DNA of 64,000 bases from Acidianus sp. HS-5. Lineage in GTDB: Archaea > Thermoproteota > Thermoprotei_A > Sulfolobales > Sulfolobaceae. Made by a program: the position numbers and the translations under genes. This document shows, piece after piece, positions 57,950 through 64,000 of the stretch. Within the stretch, counting starts at the first letter, position 1; every line of letters begins with the position of its first letter. The notes under the pieces were generated by a model. That model saw only the letters and a program-made list of their open reading frames with translations. It did not search any database and was not told where the DNA came from. Where the stretch lies: NCBI RefSeq assembly GCF_021655615.1, contig NZ_AP025245.1, positions 2,511,001-2,575,000 of the forward strand, written 5' to 3'.

Positions 57950-58630
57950 ATGAAACTCGTCTTAAAATTAAGCGGGAAAATATTTGATGAAGAAGACCCA
58001 CAGAAACTTATCACATTGAAGGAAGTAGTAAAAGAGCTAACAAGCGAAGGTCATAGAGTAGGAATAGTGACAGGAGGAGGAAGTACGGCAAGGAAATATA
58101 TTTCCTTAGCTAGGAAAATGGGTTCAAATGAAGCTTACCTGGATTTGCTGGGAATATGGGCTTCTAGACTAAATGCTTACCTAGTAGTTTTCTCATTAAA
58201 TGATTTAGCTTACATGAAAGTACCGGAAAGTTTAGAAGACTTCATACAAGCCTGGTCTTACGGTAAAGTCGTAGTTACAGGCGGTTTCCAGCCTGGGCAA
58301 TCAACCGCAGCAGTATCAGCTTTAGTTGCTGAAGCATCAAATACAGACATATTAATTATAGCAACAAACGTTGATGGAGTTTACGACAGAGATCCTAGAG
58401 TTTACAAAGACGCAAAGCTTTTGTTAAAGATCAACACTGAAAAGCTTAAGGAAATTTTAGAAAATACACAGTCAGTCAAGGCAGGGACTTACGAGCTTTT
58501 AGATCCTATGGCAATAAAAATAATTGAAAGATCGAAAATTAAAGTCATAGTAATGAATTATAACAAACTCGGTAAACTAAAAGATATAATAGCCGGGAAA
58601 GAAATTTCAACTCTAGTGGAGCCAGAGTAA
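57950..58630 (+). CDS. pyrH: UMP kinase
   Basis: UMP kinase converts UMP to UDP. The 226-residue amino-acid-kinase-fold protein starts KLVLKLSGKIFD, and contains GIVTGGGSTARKYI, VVTGGFQPGQSTAAV and ATNVDGVYDRDPR, the archaeal PyrH motifs. ATG 57950 lies about 26 bp after a TTTTTTA tract, fitting a leaderless start; ATG 57944 is the alternative. The gene is followed after 2 bp by a small unknown gene. Confidence 0.92.
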   Translation: MKLVLKLSGKIFDEEDPQKLITLKEVVKELTSEGHRVGIVTGGGSTARKYISLARKMGSNEAYLDLLGIWASRLNAYLVVFSLNDLAYMKVPESLEDFIQAWSYGKVVVTGGFQPGQSTAAVSALVAEASNTDILIIATNVDGVYDRDPRVYKDAKLLLKINTEKLKEILENTQSVKAGTYELLDPMAIKIIERSKIKVIVMNYNKLGKLKDIIAGKEISTLVEPE

Positions 58631-58632
58631 TA

Positions 58633-58908
58633 ATGTCAGTCCTGGATCAAGAAGAATTCATACAATTGAGGAAATTCAAAGGAAAGACGGACAAAGAAGA
58701 AGTAAGGAAAATACTAGATGAAATAGAAGAGCAAGTTAGCAAGGGAGTATCTTTGCGCTCATCAATAATCTTCACTTATGCAAATTATGTTGAAGAAATA
58801 AGAAAAAATAAGGATTTTTATTCACTTATATCAGCTATTTTGGAGAAATATTCCCCTAAATTGGGGATAGAGAATGTAATGGAATTAATAATTAGTACAG
58901 TCTCATAG
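58633..58908 (+). CDS. Small conserved helical protein, unknown function
   Basis: A 91-residue acidic, helical protein starting MSVLDQEEFIQLRKF, only 2 bp after pyrH. No domain is recognised and there are no cysteines. Its stop forms part of a small GTTCG-AAAAA-CGAAC hairpin (58908-58922). Operon position with pyrH suggests a link to nucleotide metabolism, but this is context only. Confidence 0.62.
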   Translation: MSVLDQEEFIQLRKFKGKTDKEEVRKILDEIEEQVSKGVSLRSSIIFTYANYVEEIRKNKDFYSLISAILEKYSPKLGIENVMELIISTVS

Positions 58909-58922
58909 TTCGAAAAACGAAC
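58908..58922 (+). terminator. Small hairpin at the end of the pyrH operon
   Basis: GTTCG and CGAAC pair around an AAAAA loop and begin at the last base of the preceding stop codon. The stem is short (5 bp) and no long T-run follows directly, so a role in termination is tentative. Confidence 0.3.
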
Positions 58923-58981
58923 GCTCAATTACAGTGTAACTTAAATTGCCTTTCCAAAGATAGACATTTTTAGGTGCGATT

Positions 58982-60361
<1,380 letters not shown>

Positions 60362-60395
60362 AAGCTTTTTAAAAATAAAGCAGAATATTTAATTC

Positions 60396-60637
<242 letters not shown>

Positions 60638-61050
60638 AGCTTATTAGTTAGTTTAAAAGAATCACCTACTAGGTTAAAACTCAGAGATGTAGATTCTCAC
60701 AAAAACACATACTATATACAGATCAATATGTTATCGAAAGTTAAGAAATACAAACATAAAAGGATAAGGAAGGCTTCACTAAAGAACACAACCTTATAAG
60801 AGGTCTATTTGCATCCGTTTTACTCTTCTTTATCCTTTTCAAAAAGAGATAATTAAACCCAAATAGAAAAACCTATTACAATACTTAATGTCAATAGGAT
60901 TGGAATAAACTAAATTAGGAAAATTAACAAAGGATTTATTCCGACTAACCTAGTAAGCCCTCTACTTTCAATAAAAATATCATAAAACTATAATTCGTAA
61001 TTGTCCAATTTAAATACTGCAAGCAAAAAGAGTTTGACTTTATAAGGAGC
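60638..61050. other. Gene-free stretch inside the tRNA-Leu-adjacent island
   Basis: I find no convincing coding frame on either strand, no tRNA piece and no terminal inverted repeats. Base composition is strongly AT-rich with poly-A/T runs. It lies immediately beyond the int(N) fragment, so it is probably element-derived or decayed DNA. Confidence 0.5.
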
Positions 61051-61395
61051 CTATTTACGCCTAATTAGGAGGAAGGCTATTAGGAGTAGCACTACACTGG
61101 CTACCAACATTTCAACCCATAGGTTTGCGTAGTAAGGCGGTGGGATTGTAGTAGTCTCTGTTTGGTGGCTAGTAATTGTCGCAGTACCATTATAAAAAGC
61201 AGTACCGTTAAAAAAAACAGTATAAGTACAGCTGAGTCCATAAAGATCAGGATATGCGAAAGGAGGTAGAGTTTCTGTCCTCGTTTGTGTAACAACCTTC
61301 GTGATAACTGTAGAGTGGTCTAAATGGTAGGAGTAGATTGCCAAACCTATTAGGGCTATTGCTATCAACAGAATAGCAAATACTCCTTTCTTCAT
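61051..61395 (-). CDS. Small membrane-anchored, probably glycosylated surface protein
   Basis: The 114-residue product has an N-terminal hydrophobic segment (about 5-22) following MKKG, which serves as a signal anchor. A Thr-rich external loop contains sequons N63-G-T and N69-G-T, and a second hydrophobic segment (about 94-111) ends in RRK. This is the layout of small two-span crenarchaeal or viral membrane proteins. TATAAATATAAGG (61418-61430) lies about 27 bp upstream of ATG 61395, supporting expression. No family is recognised; it could be element-encoded. Confidence 0.65.
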   Translation of the reverse strand: MKKGVFAILLIAIALIGLAIYSYHLDHSTVITKVVTQTRTETLPPFAYPDLYGLSCTYTVFFNGTAFYNGTATITSHQTETTTIPPPYYANLWVEMLVASVVLLLIAFLLIRRK

Positions 61396-62410
61396 TACAT
61401 GAAATAAAAAATTAATACCTTATATTTATATTCCGAATACTTTAGTATTTAGTGCTCATATGTCCTTGGGCTATGTTGCTATACGCTTAATATATCCAGG
61501 TGAGCAAGGCGAATGACAATTAATACAGTTAGGTAAAAATCAGTAAACACTGCACATACTCTTTTACCCCCATTACGTACATGAGGATAGCCGAAGCAAT
61601 CTAACAATATTCGATTATGCAACACAGTTTAGAGGGTGATCTAATCTTATTTCTACCCCGCGATTAGTATTTGTGGTTAACGTAGAAATTAATTGGTATA
61701 AACCATAGTGCGGTAATGCATATATCGCCGAATAATTTACATGCATAAAGACTGTCCTATAATTGATAAGAACCAATGCATATCACAAAGAAGGAATTGT
61801 ACGGCGATATTTTCGAAAAATAGTTGTATTTCATCATTCATTAATAAGTTACTTATAAATTGAGATAAAAGGAATTAGTTCATCAAGTTGATAAAACTCA
61901 CGTATTCATTAAGGTCAGGGTAATTCAAGTTTACATTGTGAATTTGAGTAATAGAGAATTATATAAAGAGATATCCGAGAATTATCATACTGACTGAACA
62001 TGTTTGACGAGCATAGGTCATGTACTGTTCCATGTTTACCCTTGACCTTCAAGATCTGACTAAGTATAATTGCGAGTAAAGCTATATGTGACCATTCTAC
62101 TTACTATTTCGCTAATGTAAGTGAAGGAAGTTTACTACCTTAGTAGTTTTAAATCCTATCACAAAGTAACTTGACTATGCGGATCTTCATGATTAAACCA
62201 CTTTAATTTCCTCTAATAAGGCAATATTAATCTAATTACCTTTATTGTAAAGTTAACTAGGTTACTCCAACTTACAAGCACTTAGAAGGAAGCTGGATAC
62301 AATTCTGGCAAGTCACTCCTACATTAAATTACCATAAATTAAAACTGATATAAAAATTCCGTGTATTATATAGTTAATTTTATAAGTACATAAGCAAAAA
62401 CTTTATAAGA
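61396..62410. other. One-kilobase gene-poor stretch, probably decayed
   Basis: No complete gene could be supported. Short blocks look coding-like on the minus strand (for example near 62030-62105, WSHIALLAIILSQILKV) but are broken by stops. An ATATCGCCG inverted pair (61722-61730 and 61802-61810) and a TATA-like sequence for the next gene (62377-62386) are the only ordered features seen. Confidence 0.45.
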
Positions 62411-62665
62411 ATGACTTATGCTGTGGAGACATCAATAGAGAACTGCGGTAAAATAAAGAAAGTCCCACCATCGCTTATTACTAATTATGAGAAATTCCTA
62501 AACTTCTTTCTACCGCGCTCTATAAGTGAGCTTACAATTATACTACCTTACGAAATGATGGACGATTCAGGAAAAATAAGGGAAGCTGTAACAAAAACAA
62601 GACCTTCTTGTATAGTTAAAATCTTGATAAATAAGGACTCAAAGGAAATTATATTCTGTCTATGA
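62411..62665 (+). CDS. Small orphan protein (84 aa), unknown function
   Basis: The frame starts at ATG 62411 about 30 bp after a TTTTATAAG box, fitting near-leaderless expression. The product contains three cysteines (ENCGKIKK, RPSCIVKI and a terminal FCL), alternating beta-strand and helix, and no recognised domain. It lies in the gene-poor island beside tRNA-Leu and precedes another orphan by 44 bp. Confidence 0.55.
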   Translation: MTYAVETSIENCGKIKKVPPSLITNYEKFLNFFLPRSISELTIILPYEMMDDSGKIREAVTKTRPSCIVKILINKDSKEIIFCL

Positions 62666-62709
62666 ATAGAAAGGTAAAGTTTTAATTATATGGATCAGAG
62701 AGTTCTGCA

Positions 62710-63363
62710 ATGGTAAAAAAGAGTAAGGAGCTACAGATATTTGGTGCTATCCGCAGTTTTATTAACCCGTTTTTAGCCTTCAGAAGAAAAAACAAGGAAT
62801 GGTTGCCCTATATATTAACTCCTTTATTGGAGGAAACTGTTAAGCAATATTTAGAGTTATATGAGCATCTTTGTTTATCAGAACCAGAAAATGATTACTG
62901 TAAGGATTCTAAAAAAGGTTTTTACAATTTCCTTTCAGATATATTACAAGCGGTTTTTCTCCAAATTTCTTCCTTTGATTCGACGAAAGTCTTAAAATAT
63001 TTGAACCCATTAAAAAGCCGCGGAATTCACTTTATTCCAATATATAATCAAGATTTAGGAGACGGATTGGTTAAGGAAAATTTAATAGAGAAGGTAGTAG
63101 ATATCTATTTAAATACAATACAACCTAAAAATTTAGCCGAATCTATGGGAATATTAAACTTTATTTCGACAATAGCAACAATTACTACACAGAAGGACGG
63201 GATTTGTGAAGAGCTTAGCATAACTTTCAAATATAAACAAGAGGAAGAAAAAGAAAAGGACTTAGTAAGAAATTACGCTAAAATCATAGCAAGCAAAATG
63301 GGTTACGAAATAAAAGGAGTGCAGGTAGATCCAACAATAATAAAATTACGTTGTTGCAAATGA
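62710..63363 (+). CDS. Orphan helical protein (217 aa), unknown function
   Basis: The 217-residue product is mainly alpha-helical, with a basic N terminus (MVKKSKELQIF), cysteines near 55 and 64, a GLVKENLIEKVVDIYLN helix and a C terminus ending RCCK. No known family is seen. A TTTTAATTATA tract (62681-62691) about 20-28 bp upstream suggests a leaderless start. It is followed by tRNA-Trp after 62 bp. It is probably accessory and may belong to the former integrated element. Confidence 0.6.
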   Translation: MVKKSKELQIFGAIRSFINPFLAFRRKNKEWLPYILTPLLEETVKQYLELYEHLCLSEPENDYCKDSKKGFYNFLSDILQAVFLQISSFDSTKVLKYLNPLKSRGIHFIPIYNQDLGDGLVKENLIEKVVDIYLNTIQPKNLAESMGILNFISTIATITTQKDGICEELSITFKYKQEEEKEKDLVRNYAKIIASKMGYEIKGVQVDPTIIKLRCCK

Positions 63364-63425
63364 CTTTTAACCAATGTAAACTTTATTACTTCTTTCCACA
63401 AAATTCATTTCAGATGACATATAAT

Positions 63426-63557
63426 GGGCCCATAGCTCAGCTAGGTAGAGTGCTGGGCTCCAGATGAAAAACATTGGGTCTTCAGACCGAAAGGGATGAA
63501 GTACATCTGGAAATTGGAGAGACCCAGTGGTCCGGGGTTCGAGTCCCCGTGGGCCCA
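63426..63557 (+). tRNA. tRNA-Trp (anticodon CCA) with a 58-nt intron
   Basis: The acceptor strands GGGCCCA and TGGGCCC pair fully, and the T arm is CGGGG-TTCGAGT-CCCCG. The anticodon stem CTGGG/CCCAG encloses loop CTCCAG|A, interrupted after position 37 by an intron at 63464-63521. Intron bases TTGGAG pair with the CTCCA of the loop, giving the bulge-helix-bulge recognised by the archaeal splicing endonuclease; RtcB (also in this window) would join the halves. The intron contains C/D-like elements GATGAA and GGATGAA. The mature length is 74 nt. Confidence 0.93.
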
Positions 63558-63636
63558 TTATCTAACCCCGGTACTAAAAGACGCTATGCTTATACAATGC
63601 AGTTAAAAGTTCCCCATATGTGACGCTTAAGTACCA

Positions 63637-63660
63637 TTAATGAAGGAAACCCTTCATTAA
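63637..63660. repeat. Perfect 10-bp hairpin
   Basis: TTAATGAAGG and CCTTCATTAA are exact complements around an AAAC loop. Copies of TTAAGTAC flank it (63628-63635 and 63657-63664). It lies between tRNA-Trp and the partial nuclease-like gene, within that gene's shifted downstream frame. Confidence 0.5.
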
Positions 63661-63689
63661 GTACGTCCCTTATCTCGTTACAAAGTTTT

Positions 63690-64000
63690 TCATCTGCATA
63701 TTCCGTCGTCTAAAAGAAATATACCTACGTCTTTACAAACCTCGTATTTTTTCAAAGTGCTAAGTATAACTATTTTCCTTTTAAGATCATTAATAACGTC
63801 CCATGTAGTTGGAAAATAATGATAGTACTTAAATTCTGCACAGAATAAAAAGGGAGGTTTATTTTCAGTTATTATTAAATCCATTTCACGAAACCATTCT
63901 CTATTTAAGTAAAGCTCATTCCTAAGATAAGTGACCGCATTATCTAATTTAGTACTAAAATCTTTTATAACACTAAAATTACTAGGTTTCAGTTCGTAGT
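63690..64000 (-). CDS. Partial PD-(D/E)XK-nuclease-like protein, possibly frameshifted near its end
   Basis: The frame enters from the right edge (the first ATG seen is 63884, but coding continues upstream as YELKPSNFSVIKDF...). REMDLIITENKPP followed by LFCAEFKYYH gives the D...E-x-K pattern of PD-(D/E)XK nucleases, with an upstream acidic helix (NELYLNREWF). It ends at TGA 63690. In a neighbouring frame, protein-like sequence continues from 63698 to a stop at 63590 (EYADEKLCNEIRDVLNEGF), suggesting a frameshift. The gene may be a mobile-element or defence nuclease; only its C-terminal part is visible. Confidence 0.6.
   Translation of the reverse strand, partial: YELKPSNFSVIKDFSTKLDNAVTYLRNELYLNREWFREMDLIITENKPPFLFCAEFKYYHYFPTTWDVINDLKRKIVILSTLKKYEVCKDVGIFLLDDGICR

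Noticed and set aside
61722..61810. ATATCGCCG inverted pair in the gene-poor stretch
   Set aside because: Nine-base arms 71 bp apart are expected by chance at low frequency in AT-rich DNA and no flanking duplication is visible.
61990..62105. Transposase-like minus-strand block (EWSHIALLAIILSQILKV, GKHGTVHD)
   Set aside because: Only a short open piece with stops directly upstream; similarity to IS transposases is an impression and could not be supported by further motifs.
63558..63690. Third integrase int(N) remnant at tRNA-Trp
   Set aside because: Minus-strand frames beyond the tRNA 3' end do not show the GD...RE...VVESY pattern; the open frame there fits a continuation of the nuclease-like gene instead.

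Overview
This window is chromosomal DNA of a thermoacidophilic crenarchaeon of the order Sulfolobales. The evidence is low G+C content (about one third by eye), dense genes with short overlaps, frequent GTG/TTG starts, TATA-box promoters with near-leaderless transcripts, and a marker set that only this order carries together: reverse gyrase with two Alba paralogues, Cren7, WhiP, TFE-beta, TFB and TBP, topoisomerase VI, GatDE, class II ribonucleotide reductase and a LysW-pathway type homocitrate synthase. Gene order from memory resembles the thsA-whiP to top6 stretch of Saccharolobus solfataricus. The genus cannot be fixed from the sequence alone. Most of the window is conserved core genome; accessory DNA lies just right of tRNA-Arg (about 12.3-12.8 kb) and right of tRNA-Leu (about 60.5 kb to the end).

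Layout. 0-5 kb: PHP phosphoesterase, the PCNA-binding repair protein NreA, argF, a winged-helix regulator, an ATP-NAD kinase-like protein and WhiP, the initiator linked to the third Sulfolobus replication origin. 5-10 kb: Cys-rich and Zn-ribbon proteins, an apparently inactivated TtuA/Ncs6 paralogue and a thermosome subunit. 10-13.5 kb: argS, tRNA-Arg(GCG) carrying the decayed N-terminal piece of an SSV-type integrase, and DUF1059 genes. 13.5-26 kb: nrdJ, gatD/gatE, S30e, the Nop5-fibrillarin C/D RNP pair, trm1. 25-30 kb: basal transcription genes (TFE-beta, TFB, TBP) plus gar1. 30-36 kb: diphthamide, flavin-cofactor and wyosine genes, then cutA-gatC-gatA. 36-46 kb: XPB, Alba1, reverse gyrase, Alba2 and an Lhr-type helicase. 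46-55 kb: RtcB, deoxyhypusine synthase, Top6B-Top6A, eIF5A (the deoxyhypusine synthase substrate), SRP54 and a Pus10-like protein. 55-60.4 kb: sugar/redox enzymes, Cren7, UMP kinase and homocitrate synthase. 60.4 kb to the end: tRNA-Leu(CAA) with a second integrase remnant, a gene-poor stretch with orphan genes, intron-containing tRNA-Trp and a partial PD-(D/E)XK-like gene.

How the genes fit together. The core supplies information processing: tRNA charging and modification (ArgS, GatDE, GatAC, Trm1, Taw1, RtcB), RNA-guided modification proteins (Nop5, fibrillarin, Gar1) with several candidate C/D guide RNAs, transcription initiation factors, DNA topology and chromatin (TopR, Top6, Alba, Cren7) and repair (NreA, XPB, Lhr). 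I found no CRISPR array, no intact transposon and no rRNA. The most notable signals are two integrase scars at tRNA genes, a TBP frame with no ordinary start codon, enzyme-family members that have lost catalytic residues (TtuA-like, Pus10-like, SDR), and a recurring four-cysteine module of unknown function.
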